DNA of 64,000 nt from Tenggerimyces flavus (lineage in GTDB: Bacteria; Actinomycetota; Actinomycetes; Propionibacteriales; Actinopolymorphaceae), in contig NZ_JAFBCM010000001.1 in assembly GCF_016907715.1 (NCBI RefSeq), forward strand, positions 7,975,420 through 8,039,419. Direction: 5' to 3'. Below, in pieces: positions 25,307 through 33,324 of this stretch; the stretch's first letter is position 1; the number at the start of each line of letters is the position of its first letter. The notes under the pieces are model-generated. The model saw only the letters and a program-made list of their open reading frames with translations. It did not search any database and was not told the origin of the DNA. The position numbers and the translations under genes are program-made.

Positions 25307-26161
25307 GTGCCGGAGCAAGCGCAAGGCCGCCGGAGCCAGTCGGCCGGTCGCCACCGCAAGCCCGGCCAGCGCAAGAAACAGGTAGAACGTCGCCCCATCC
25401 GTGCCGTTCCCGCCATCGCTGGCCTCGCGACCATCGTCGCCGCCGCCACTGGAGCGATCGCCCTCCACACGAACGACTCCCTCGCCGCCGCAGCCGGCAA
25501 CCCGATCAAGCCGAAGTACAAGGCCGAGGGCGCCAGCGACGTCGCTGCCAGCCTCAACCAGCTCCGCAACTCCCGTAAGGCCGCGGCCGACCGCGCCGAC
25601 CGGGAACGCCGCCAGACGCTGGCCGACCTGCAGAAGCAAGAGGCCGAGCGGACCGCCGACCTCAAGGCCCGGGCCACCTGGGAAGCCTCGCGCAGCGCCG
25701 AGATCGCCAAGCAGGAGAAGCTCGCCGCCGGGATCGACGACCGGCCGCTCGTTCTCGACCGCTACATCAAGTGGTCCCTCCCGCTGGCGAAGTACCGGCT
25801 CACCGGCCGCTTCGGCGACGCCGGCTCGCTGTGGAAGGCCGACCACACCGGCCTGGACTTCGCCGCCCCGACCGGCACCAAGATCCGCTCGGTCGGCGAA
25901 GGCGAGATCGTCGAGGCCGGATACTCCGGGTCGTACGGCAACCGGATCAAGGTCCGCCTGGAAGACGGCACCGAGCTCTGGTACTGCCACATGTCGCGCT
26001 ACGAGCGCCGCAGCGGCCACGTCGAGGCCGGCGAGGTCATCGGGTACGTCGGGTCGACCGGCAACTCGACCGGGCCGCACATGCACCTCGAGGTACGGCC
26101 GGACGCCGACGAACCGATCGACCCGGAGCCCTGGCTCCGCGATCTCGGCCTCGACGTCTGA
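25307..26161 (+). CDS. M23-family (LytM) peptidoglycan metallopeptidase
   Basis: A 284-residue membrane-anchored or secreted cell-wall endopeptidase from GTG 25307. The order is a basic N-terminus (QRKKQVERRPIRAVP), one membrane helix (AIAGLATIVAAATGAIAL), a charged Ala/Arg/Glu coiled-coil region of about 70 residues (RKAAADRADRERRQTLADLQ), then the peptidase with HTGLDFAAPTGTKIRSVGEG and GPHMHLEVRPD, holding the zinc-binding histidines. The coiled coil suggests a regulated enzyme tied to division or elongation complexes, but that is inference. ATG 25274 is an alternative start without a ribosome binding site. No riboswitch was recognised upstream. Confidence 0.9.
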   Translation: MPEQAQGRRSQSAGRHRKPGQRKKQVERRPIRAVPAIAGLATIVAAATGAIALHTNDSLAAAAGNPIKPKYKAEGASDVAASLNQLRNSRKAAADRADRERRQTLADLQKQEAERTADLKARATWEASRSAEIAKQEKLAAGIDDRPLVLDRYIKWSLPLAKYRLTGRFGDAGSLWKADHTGLDFAAPTGTKIRSVGEGEIVEAGYSGSYGNRIKVRLEDGTELWYCHMSRYERRSGHVEAGEVIGYVGSTGNSTGPHMHLEVRPDADEPIDPEPWLRDLGLDV

Positions 26162-26171
26162 GTCCTCCCCG

Positions 26172-27023
26172 CTAGCCGAAGTCCCGTACGTGATCTCGCG
26201 CCCATTGGGCGAACGTGCGTGGTGATCTCCCGGTCAGTCCTTCGTACGTCCGCGTCGGCGGCAACGCGCCGCACCCCTCGACCGCGTCGGCGTAGAGCGC
26301 CAGTAGCCACTCGGCAGTCCCCTCGTCCAGGCCCTCCCTCTGCCACTGCGCTCTAGCCTCGTCCGGTCCGACCTCGTCGTACCTCAGCTCCCTCCCGATC
26401 GCCGCTCCGATCGCTCGCATCTGCTCGGCCTGGCTGACCTTCGCCGGCCCGGTGAGCGTGTACGCCGCACCCAGCTGGTCGTCGGTGACCAACGCGGCAA
26501 CGGCGATCTCCGCGACGTCCGCCTCGTGCACCCACGGATAGCCGGCAGCCCCGTACGGTCCGCGGACGACGCCCTCGGCGCAAATCTGCTCGGCCCAGCC
26601 GAGCGCGTTCACCGCGAGCAGGCCGGGTCGTACGTGCGTCCACTCAGCCCCTGAGGCCTCGACCGCGAGCTCGAGGTCGCGGTGGAATCCCCTTTCCTCG
26701 TTGAGATGTCTGCCGAGCGCGGTCTCCGAGTCGTGCTCCTCGAAACCAGCCGCGGCGGCGGAGTGCGTCACGAACCGCTCGACGCCAGCGCTCACCGCTG
26801 CCTCGATGAAGCCCTCGGGTGCGGCAGAGAACAGGTAGACGCGGCGCACACCGTCGAGCGCGTGCGCCCAGCTGGCGGGACGTTCGAAGTCGCCGTACCT
26901 GACCTCGACACCGGCGGCGAGCTGGGTGCGGGACATCGCCCTCACACGCTGCCCCGCGCCGACGAGTTGGCGTACGACACAGCGACCGATATTGCCGGAA
27001 GCCCCGGTTACGAGAATCGTCAT
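26172..27023 (-). CDS. NAD(P)-binding NmrA/SDR-type protein
   Basis: A 283-residue atypical short-chain dehydrogenase-like protein. The N-terminal MTILVTGASGNIGRCVVRQL is a GxxGxxG nucleotide motif, with VRAMSRTQLAAGVEVRYGDF next. The middle carries VERFVTHSAAAAGF and WTHVRPGLLAVNAL, as in NmrA-like quinone or azoreductase relatives. The classic SDR catalytic Tyr-Lys pair is not evident, so a redox-sensing or reductase role remains open. It is convergent with the M23 peptidase gene, ending 10 bp from it. ATG 27023 is chosen by family alignment. Confidence 0.82.
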   Translation of the reverse strand: MTILVTGASGNIGRCVVRQLVGAGQRVRAMSRTQLAAGVEVRYGDFERPASWAHALDGVRRVYLFSAAPEGFIEAAVSAGVERFVTHSAAAAGFEEHDSETALGRHLNEERGFHRDLELAVEASGAEWTHVRPGLLAVNALGWAEQICAEGVVRGPYGAAGYPWVHEADVAEIAVAALVTDDQLGAAYTLTGPAKVSQAEQMRAIGAAIGRELRYDEVGPDEARAQWQREGLDEGTAEWLLALYADAVEGCGALPPTRTYEGLTGRSPRTFAQWARDHVRDFG

Positions 27024-27094
27024 CCCGCGAGGGTAGGGCGGAATTTCCCCTTACGCACATGGGGATTTCCGCAGATAGCAATGCTCGGGACCTG

Positions 27095-27235
27095 TCAAGG
27101 CTTTCGGCGGAACAGTGCGAAGAAGCGGTTCGCGAGGAAGGTCGGTCGGCTGAACAGGAACAGGATCGCGCCGTCGAGATTGCCGAGAGCGAGCAGCTGC
27201 TCGACCTCTTCGGGCAGGTTTTCGTCAGCAGGCAT
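27095..27235 (-). CDS. Small hypothetical protein (46 aa)
   Basis: Possible small protein from ATG 27235: an acidic start (PADENLPEEVEQLLALGNLD) followed by an amphipathic, hydrophobic end (GAILFLFSRPTFLANRFFAL then FRRKP). The C-terminal half could be a short membrane-associated helix. The upstream minus-strand sequence has a GGAG ribosome site. I recognise no family, and the coding potential is modest. It stands alone between the NmrA-like gene and the 153-residue hypothetical protein. Confidence 0.35.
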   Translation of the reverse strand: MPADENLPEEVEQLLALGNLDGAILFLFSRPTFLANRFFALFRRKP

Positions 27236-27421
27236 GGGAGAACTCCGCGATGAGTCGATACGTGAGTACGGATGGCCGCAGCGGTCGCGCACGCGTCCAG
27301 GCGGGCGGCTGGGGGTTGGGCGAGGACCTACCGTTGCGGTGGGCTCGCCTGCCTGATCCGTAGGAGTAGTCGACTCACGCTCTCGACGGTAGCCACGTTT
27401 ACCCTTGCGGGCAAAGGGTTT

Positions 27422-27883
27422 TCAGCGCGGGCCTGCCAGGCGTCGGGGCCAGATCTGGATGCGCCACCGTTCGACGCCGTGCGCGAAGCTCCCCTCCCCG
27501 AGCGCACGGGCAGCCTCGCGGCCGCGGACCGTCACGCGGATCTCGTGCGGCCCGCCCTGCGGCAGGTGCAGGACGGGAGCATCGTGACGCGGCACGTAGG
27601 AGTCGTCGAGGATCTCGAGGACGTCGCCGCGTTCGCGGGTGAAGCTGCTGAGCCAGGACGCCTCAGCATCCGCATCCGGCGGTGGCTCCTCGTCGTGGAG
27701 CTCGAGGCACACCGCCGGGGAGTGGTCATGCGTCCCGCTGTCGAACACGATCCATCCGGATCCGTGCCCGGCGATCTCTCCGTGCAGGTCGATCTCGAAG
27801 ATGTTGGTGAGCTCGCCGGTAGTGCCGATCGACAGGAGGAAGCGCCCGTAGCTGACGGCGACCTCGGTGTCTGTGCTGCGCAT
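27422..27883 (-). CDS. Hypothetical protein (153 aa)
   Basis: A compact soluble protein without signal or membrane segment. It opens MRSTDTEVAVSYGRFLLSIG and has HGSGWIVFDSGTHDHSPAVC-type beta-strands, an acidic middle (DEEPPPDADAEASW), and a C-terminal VLHLPQGGPHEIRVTVRGRE. Predominantly beta structure is suggested; there is no known family that I can name. Its start lies only 21 bp from the pcrA stop and the two are on the same strand, so it is likely transcribed after pcrA. Confidence 0.7.
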   Translation of the reverse strand: MRSTDTEVAVSYGRFLLSIGTTGELTNIFEIDLHGEIAGHGSGWIVFDSGTHDHSPAVCLELHDEEPPPDADAEASWLSSFTRERGDVLEILDDSYVPRHDAPVLHLPQGGPHEIRVTVRGREAARALGEGSFAHGVERWRIQIWPRRLAGPR

Positions 27884-27904
27884 CCCTCAGCCTGCCCGGC
27901 GAGG

Positions 27905-30259
27905 CTAGAGCTTCTGCACCGGCGCGTACCGGAGCAGCAGCCGCTTCACGCCCTCGGAGCCGAAGTCGACCGTGGCCTCGGCGTTGTCGCCGACGCCGCG
28001 CACGGTCACCACCGAGCCCAGGCCGAACGTGTCGTGCACCACGCGGTCGCCCGGCTCCAGCGAGGGCACCGCGCCGCCGCCGGCGGTGCGGGCCGCGCGG
28101 CGTTCGGCCCGGCGGGACGAGGACGACTTCGAATGCCAGGAGGTCTGGTCGGCCTCCGTACGCCGCCACTCGATGAGGTCCTCGGGGATCTCCGGCAGGA
28201 ACCGCGACGGCGGGTTCTGCTGCGGCGCGCCCCACGAGCCACGCGAGATCGCGCGGGACACGTACAGCCGCTTCTCCGCGCGGGTGATGCCGACGTACGC
28301 GATCCGCCGCTCCTCCTCCAGCTCGGAGGGATCGTTCACCGAACGGCTGTGCGGGAAGACGCCTTCCTCCATGCCCGTAAGGAAAACGACTGGGAACTCC
28401 AGGCCCTTCGCGGTGTGCAGCGTCATCAACGTGACCACGCCGCCGTCCTCCGCGTGCTCGCCCTCCTCCTGCTCCTCGGAGTCGGGGATCTGGTCGGCGT
28501 CGGCCACCAGCGACACCTGCTCGAGGAAGTCCGACAGCAGACCCGGCGTGCCGTTCACCACCGCGGCGTCGGAGAACTCACGTGCCACCTCGATGAGCTC
28601 GCCTACGTTCTCGATCCGCGTCTTGTCCTGCGGGTCGTCGGACGCCTCGAGCTCCGCGAGGTAGCCCGTCTTCGCCATCGCCGCTTCGAGAATCTCCGCC
28701 GGCGGCACCTCGGCCTCGACCATCGCGAGCAGCTCGTCGAGCAGCGTCACGAACCCCTCGACGTTCGTCTGCGACCGGGTCGCGATGCCCGGTGCGTCGC
28801 CGGCCCTGCGCAGCGCCTGCCAGAACGTGATCCGGTCGCGCGCGGCGAGCGCCTCGATGCACGCCTCGGCGCGGTCGCCGATGCCGCGCTTGGGCACGTT
28901 CAGGATGCGCCGTAGCGAGACGGTGTCCTCGGGGTTGGACAGCAGCCGCAGGTACGCGAGCGCGTCGCGGACCTCGCGCCGCTCGTAGAAGCGCACGCCG
29001 CCGACGACCCTGTACGGCATGCCGACGCGGATGAAGATCTCCTCGAACACCCGGCTCTGCGCGTTCGTCCGGTAGAAGATCGCGACTTCCTTGGGCTTCG
29101 CTAGCTTCTCGTCGCCCAGCCGGTCGATCTCCTCCGCCACGAACTGCGCCTCGTCGTGCTCGTCGTCCGCGACGTACCCGACGATCTTGTCGCCGGCACC
29201 CGCGTCTGACCAGAGGTTCTTCGCCTTGCGGCCCTCGTTGCGGCTGATCACCGCGTTGGCGGCGGACAGGATCGTCTGGGTGGAGCGGTAGTTCTGCTCG
29301 AGCAGGATGACCTTGGCGTCCGGGAAGTCCTCCTCGAACTGGAGGATGTTGCGAATCGTCGCGCCGCGGAAGCCGTAGATCGACTGGTCCGCGTCGCCGA
29401 CCACCATCAGCTCGCCGTGCGGGACTTCCGGCGCGGTCGGGTCGACCTCGGTGAGCTCGCGGACGAGGACGTACTGCGCGTGGTTGGTGTCCTGATATTC
29501 GTCGACGAGGACGTGCGCGAACTTCTCCCGGTAGTACGTCCGGGCCTCGGGGAACGCCTGCAGCAGGTGCACGGTCGTCATGATCAGGTCGTCGAAGTCG
29601 AGCGCGCTCGACTCGCGGAGCCGCTGCTGGTAGAGCGCGTAGCACTCGGCGTACGTCTTCTCGAGGTGGTTTTGCGCGACCCGCGCGGCCTCCTCGTAGT
29701 CGACGAGCTCGTTCTTGCGGTCGGAGACCCAGTTGAGGATCGCTCTTGGGTTGTAGCGCTTGGCGTCGAGATCGAGGTCGCGGCAGACGAGGGTCATGAG
29801 GCGGCGCTGGTCGGCGGCGTCGTAGATGGAGAACGAGCTCGGGTAGCCGAACCGCTTGATCTCCCGGCGCAGGATGCGGACGCAGGCGGAGTGGAACGTG
29901 CTCACCCACATGTACGACGCGGCCTTAGGCCCGATCAGCTCGGCGACGCGTTCGCGCATCTCGCCGGCGGCCTTGTTGGTGAACGTGATCGCGAGCACCG
30001 AGCTCGGCCGGGCGTTGCGCTGGGCGAGCAGCCAGGAGATGCGCCTGGTCAGCACGCGGGTCTTGCCCGAACCCGCCCCGGCGACCACGAGCAGCGGGTG
30101 TTTCTCGTGCACGACCGCGGCTCGCTGGGCAGGATTCAGCCCCTCGAGGATCGAGTCCGGGTCGCGTCGACGCGGCGCCGGGGCAGGCCGGTCGGCGTCG
30201 TCGGCCCCCTCGACGGTGACCGCGAGGGGCAGCTGGGTTTCGGTGGGCAGCGCAGTCAT
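27905..30259 (-). CDS. pcrA: ATP-dependent DNA helicase PcrA/UvrD
   Basis: Superfamily 1A 3'-5' helicase of repair and replication restart. In the 784-residue protein from ATG 30259 the visible motifs are: Walker A VVAGAGSGKTRVLTRR; AITFTNKAAGEMRERV; STFHSACVRILRR; motif II VDEYQDTNHAQYVL; motif III VGDADQSIYGFRGA; motif IV EQNYRST; motifs V and VI including MTLHTAKGLEFPVVFLTGME and RIAYVGITRAEKRLY. The C-terminal GDRVVHDTFGLGSVVTV is the Tudor-like RNA-polymerase-binding domain of PcrA. A longer frame upstream covers the hairpin region and is discarded. Confidence 0.96.
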   Translation of the reverse strand: MTALPTETQLPLAVTVEGADDADRPAPAPRRRDPDSILEGLNPAQRAAVVHEKHPLLVVAGAGSGKTRVLTRRISWLLAQRNARPSSVLAITFTNKAAGEMRERVAELIGPKAASYMWVSTFHSACVRILRREIKRFGYPSSFSIYDAADQRRLMTLVCRDLDLDAKRYNPRAILNWVSDRKNELVDYEEAARVAQNHLEKTYAECYALYQQRLRESSALDFDDLIMTTVHLLQAFPEARTYYREKFAHVLVDEYQDTNHAQYVLVRELTEVDPTAPEVPHGELMVVGDADQSIYGFRGATIRNILQFEEDFPDAKVILLEQNYRSTQTILSAANAVISRNEGRKAKNLWSDAGAGDKIVGYVADDEHDEAQFVAEEIDRLGDEKLAKPKEVAIFYRTNAQSRVFEEIFIRVGMPYRVVGGVRFYERREVRDALAYLRLLSNPEDTVSLRRILNVPKRGIGDRAEACIEALAARDRITFWQALRRAGDAPGIATRSQTNVEGFVTLLDELLAMVEAEVPPAEILEAAMAKTGYLAELEASDDPQDKTRIENVGELIEVAREFSDAAVVNGTPGLLSDFLEQVSLVADADQIPDSEEQEEGEHAEDGGVVTLMTLHTAKGLEFPVVFLTGMEEGVFPHSRSVNDPSELEEERRIAYVGITRAEKRLYVSRAISRGSWGAPQQNPPSRFLPEIPEDLIEWRRTEADQTSWHSKSSSSRRAERRAARTAGGGAVPSLEPGDRVVHDTFGLGSVVTVRGVGDNAEATVDFGSEGVKRLLLRYAPVQKL

Positions 30260-30371
30260 CGTGCAGACCAGCCTACGGTCGAGCACCGACGAAGGCTCGG
30301 CGACTCTTCGAACGTGTGTCCAACGATCATGGAAGCTCGCGAGCGACACGTCCGCCGCCACCGCCGCTTCG

Positions 30372-30428
30372 TTTGGATGAAGGGCACCTTCATCCAAACC
30401 TATTGGATGAAGGTGCCCTTCATCCAAA
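30372..30428. repeat. AACCTAT hairpin, copy 4 (24-bp stem)
   Basis: Left arm 30375-30395 (GGATGAA, GGGCACC, TTCATCC), loop AAACCTATT (30396-30404), right arm 30405-30425 exactly complementary; TTT and AAA add three pairs. The arms are also self-palindromic (GGATGAAGG and CCTTCATCC around GCA or TGC). Core and loop match the sucD-side copies although the rest of the stem differs in sequence. Confidence 0.85.
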
Positions 30429-30459
30429 GACGTGGCGGGGGTGGGGGCGAGGTCTGGCT

Positions 30460-30510
30460 GGGTCGGGGGCACCCTGGTCCGAACCTATGGGACCGGGGTG
30501 CCCCCGACCC
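30460..30510. repeat. AACCTAT hairpin, copy 5
   Basis: Left arm 30460-30480 (GGGTCGG, GGGCACC, CTGGTCC), loop GAACCTATG (30481-30489), right arm 30490-30510 complementary except one G-U-type position. Nearly the same sequence as the copies after sucD. Confidence 0.85.
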
Positions 30511-30548
30511 AAACCACCAGGCACGGTTCATGGCCCCATGAGACGCGC

Positions 30549-30587
30549 TCGCCGGTTGGATGAAGGTGCCCTTCATCCAACCGGCGA
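30549..30587. repeat. Half-element hairpin with the GGATGAAGG arm
   Basis: Perfect 18-bp stem (TCGCCGGTTGGATGAAGG) with the loop TGC. Its 21-nt centre at 30558-30578 is identical to the right arm of the copy at 30405-30425, but the AACCTAT loop and second arm are missing. Confidence 0.75.
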
Positions 30588-30621
30588 CGCGTGGTGCGGA
30601 CGCGACAGGGCCGATGTGCCG

Positions 30622-30696
30622 GTGATCATGTACGTGATCATGAAGCGAATCTGGCGCAGGGAGCTGCAACGCCTACATGATCACGTTCATGATCAC
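30622..30696. repeat. Inverted repeat of 21-nt arms with four TGATCA sites
   Basis: Arms 30622-30642 and 30676-30696 are complementary except one base, separated by 33 bp. Each arm contains two TGATCA palindromes joined by TGTACG or CGTTCA. It lies 44 bp downstream of the gamma-CA-like stop codon (minus strand), so it may be that gene's terminator, or a protein-binding site. Confidence 0.7.
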
Positions 30697-30739
30697 GGGC
30701 GCCCGCGGACGGCGTGGGGGTTTCGAAGCGAGCCGGCGG

Positions 30740-31357
30740 TCAGAGGAGCTCGTCGTTCGCGTGCTCGCCGAACTCCGCCACCCGTGCCTCGGTCACCTGT
30801 TGGTAGCGCGCTACGCGGTCCTCGAAGCGGGTCGACACCCCGAACGCCGCCGAGGTGAAGCCGACGTTCCCGATCGCCGCGACCACCGCCTCGCGCTGGT
30901 CGGGGGCCATCACGCGCAGCGGGTCGCCGATCGCGACGGTGTTCGGGGGTACGAAGAACTCCGTCGGCACCACCGATCGGGCGTGCACCAACGCCCCAAC
31001 CGCCACACAGGCCCCAGCGCCCACAACAGCCCCGTGCAGCACGGTCGCGGAGGCCGCGAGGTAGGCGCAGCGCTCGATCACGCAGCCGAGCACGGTCGAG
31101 TGCGGGCCGACCAGGACATGGTCCCCCACCACCACTGGCCGCTCCTCGTCGCCGATCGCCGAGGCCCGCAGCACCGCGTGCTCGGCGATCACGCACGCCT
31201 CGCCGACCTCGACCCGCGAGCCCTCCGCGTCCAACACCGCGCCGTACATGATCCGCGCCCGCGGCCCCACCCGCACGGCTCCCACCAGCGTCGCGTTCGG
31301 CGCCACCCACGCCGACGGGTGGACCTCGGGCTCATGCCCTCGATGCTTGATGAACAT
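30740..31357 (-). CDS. Gamma-carbonic-anhydrase-like left-handed beta-helix protein
   Basis: A 205-residue hexapeptide-repeat protein. From EVHPSAWVAPNATLVGAVRV onward it has successive coils (PRARIMYGAVLDA, VIAEHAVLRAS, VVVGDHVLVGPHSTVLGCVI, VLHGAVVGAGACVAVGALVH). The histidines in AEHAVL and GPHSTVLG are candidate zinc ligands at trimer interfaces. It belongs with PaaY/CaiE-like and gamma-carbonic-anhydrase relatives, which act as carbonic anhydrases or thioesterases. ATG 31357 is preferred to a longer frame that overlaps the PAD gene. It is cotranscribed after the deiminase gene (29-bp gap). Confidence 0.85.
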   Translation of the reverse strand: MFIKHRGHEPEVHPSAWVAPNATLVGAVRVGPRARIMYGAVLDAEGSRVEVGEACVIAEHAVLRASAIGDEERPVVVGDHVLVGPHSTVLGCVIERCAYLAASATVLHGAVVGAGACVAVGALVHARSVVPTEFFVPPNTVAIGDPLRVMAPDQREAVVAAIGNVGFTSAAFGVSTRFEDRVARYQQVTEARVAEFGEHANDELL

Positions 31358-31386
31358 GAGCCCATGGTCCCCGTCGCCGCTGACAG

Positions 31387-33234
31387 TTAACGCGCGGCCC
31401 ACCAGCGGGCGATCGAACCGACGTCCCGCCAGGCGTTCGTCGTGCAGTGCACCTCGCCGCCGTTGAGGTGCGCCCAGAACGCGTCCTCGACCCAACGGAC
31501 GCGCACGCCATGAGCTCCCAGGGCACGCTCGGTCGCGACCTTGAACACATCGCGGCCGTGTACGCGCGGCCCGTGCGGGTCCGGCGGAGCGAACTCACGC
31601 GGCGTCAGCGACAGCCCGTTCGGGATGCCCGGCGTCACCGCGCGGAACACCGGCGCGAAGTCGAGCTGACGGAACGGCACGGGTACGGACACCAGGTCCG
31701 AACGTCGCAGCCCGGTCTCCGCAAGGATCCGAGCGATCTGCTTGTCGATCTGCTTCGCCGCGAGCTCGTTCTCCGCGAGGAACTTCGCATCGGCGAGCAA
31801 CGAGTCCACGGTCGGCTGGTCCGAAACGTTCGTCCCCTCGAACAACCGAGCCTTGCCAGCACCCGCGGCCTGCGCCGAACGCAGTAATCTGACCGCCTGC
31901 CGCGGGTCCGCGACCATCAGCGTCCAGCCGTGCTTGGTGCGCGCCGGGACCACGTGCATGGTCTCGTCGGCATGCCCGACCAGCAACCACGACGTGTCGA
32001 TCACCACCGGCTTCTGGTACCCCTGCGCGGCGAGCATGCCGACGAACGCGTGGTCCGGCTTCCGCACACCGGAGCCGTAGACGATCCGCCCTTGTGGGTA
32101 AGACTTTCCGGCGTGCGAGTACGGCGGCAACGACTCGATGTTCCCGCCCATGTTGAGCAGATCGTGCATCGGCTCGCGGTCCTCGTCGGTGAACTCCTGC
32201 ACGACGGCCACGTCAGGCCCGCGCAGGTCGCGGAACAGCAGCCGCCCAGCCGGGCGGAGCGTCGGCCGCACCACGCCGTCGGAGCCGGCGAGGTTCCACC
32301 GGTTCGCCGAACGGATCGCGACCCGCATCGTCCGCGGACCGCCCACAGCAGGCATCGTCGCCACAGCCGGCTCGTACGTGTCCTGCCACCAGACGTCCTT
32401 CCACCACCTCGCGGTGCCTTCGACGAAGCGCGGCGCGGGTACGCCAGCGGCCTTGGTCGCTGAGCGCAGACCGGCGGCGAACGGCTCCCACTCCCCCGGC
32501 CGGCCCTCGTCGTACTGCCAGGGAGCCTCGGCCGCGGTCGCCGGCCAACCAGCGCCAGGACCGGGCTTGCCGGCGAACACGGTCGTCGCACGCTGCAGGT
32601 CGTTCTGCAACAGCAGCGGGGCGACGCGCATCGCCACGGTGTCGCTCGCTCCGCCAGCGCCGGTCAGCGTCAGGCGTACGACACCGTCCCACTTCTCCGC
32701 GTCGCGAATGATGTCGCGCCCCTCGACCGCGAGCTCGACCCCGAACCGGAGCTGGCGAGCGGTGAACGTGCCGTCAGTGTCGTGGAATGCGCCGCCCTGC
32801 TTGACAAAAACCCGCACCTTGTCGGATCGGTCGATGCTGAGCGACGCGCCTGCCGCGAGGGGTTGGATCCGTACGGGCGCGAGGTCGGCTGCGTCCCGGC
32901 GCCCATTGACGACGGAGTCCGCGGCGTCGTTGCAGGCGGCCAATCGGCGGTCGATCGCCAGCCCGGGCTCGTCGAGATCGGAAGGCGCGACCTTGCAGCG
33001 CCGTTGGTCGTCGTCCAGGTTGGGCAGGAAGATCGCGCCGCGGTCCTTGGTCCACGTCGCCTCGCCGTTCTCGTCGTTCGGGCTGAGGAAGCCGTCCCGG
33101 TTGACGTCCGCCCGCAGGTCCGGCGCCGTATCCGCGTACGCGGGCACCACGCCAGCCACGCCGGCGATGAGCGCGAGCGACACGACTCCCCGTGTCAACC
33201 ACACCTTGCGGTGTCGTGTAGTCGTTCTGTTCAT
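31387..33234 (-). CDS. Secreted peptidylarginine deiminase (PAD family)
   Basis: A 615-residue exported enzyme predicted to convert protein arginine to citrulline. Signal peptide residues 1-34 (VVSLALIAGVAGVVPAYA), then an EF-hand-like DVNRDGFLSPND and other acidic loops suited to calcium, then the PAD catalytic domain: Asp285 in WWQDTYE, the GGNIESLPPYSHAGKSYPQG strand, His421 and Asp423 in LLVGHADET, and Cys597 in GEVHCTTN, followed by a C-terminal WW. These align in order with Asp350, His471, Asp473 and Cys645 of human PAD4. It is distinct from the Porphyromonas-type agmatine-deiminase-like enzyme. ATG 33234 is fixed by the signal peptide; the longer frame upstream is antisense to the acetyltransferase. 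Confidence 0.9.
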   Translation of the reverse strand: MNRTTTRHRKVWLTRGVVSLALIAGVAGVVPAYADTAPDLRADVNRDGFLSPNDENGEATWTKDRGAIFLPNLDDDQRRCKVAPSDLDEPGLAIDRRLAACNDAADSVVNGRRDAADLAPVRIQPLAAGASLSIDRSDKVRVFVKQGGAFHDTDGTFTARQLRFGVELAVEGRDIIRDAEKWDGVVRLTLTGAGGASDTVAMRVAPLLLQNDLQRATTVFAGKPGPGAGWPATAAEAPWQYDEGRPGEWEPFAAGLRSATKAAGVPAPRFVEGTARWWKDVWWQDTYEPAVATMPAVGGPRTMRVAIRSANRWNLAGSDGVVRPTLRPAGRLLFRDLRGPDVAVVQEFTDEDREPMHDLLNMGGNIESLPPYSHAGKSYPQGRIVYGSGVRKPDHAFVGMLAAQGYQKPVVIDTSWLLVGHADETMHVVPARTKHGWTLMVADPRQAVRLLRSAQAAGAGKARLFEGTNVSDQPTVDSLLADAKFLAENELAAKQIDKQIARILAETGLRRSDLVSVPVPFRQLDFAPVFRAVTPGIPNGLSLTPREFAPPDPHGPRVHGRDVFKVATERALGAHGVRVRWVEDAFWAHLNGGEVHCTTNAWRDVGSIARWWAAR

Positions 33235-33324
33235 GCCAGGGACGCTACGGACGCTGCCGCGACGCTGGCGTCCTCCGAACGATGGAGATGAGGGTGGACG
33301 TTCGTCGTCGGCTACGTTGCCCGG

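Larger units (their letters stand above)
30260..30739. other. 480-bp hairpin-rich intergenic region between pcrA start and gamma-CA-like stop
   Basis: No plausible gene. In minus-strand order after the gamma-CA-like stop it contains the TGATCA palindrome pair (30622-30696), a half-element hairpin (30549-30587), a 51-bp AACCTAT hairpin (30460-30510) and an extended AACCTAT hairpin (30372-30428), followed by about 110 bp that must hold the pcrA promoter. Confidence 0.85.

Noticed and set aside
30260-30472. Upstream extension of pcrA through the hairpin region
   Set aside because: It would translate the AACCTAT hairpin repeats. ATG 30259 starts directly ahead of the normal PcrA N-terminus.
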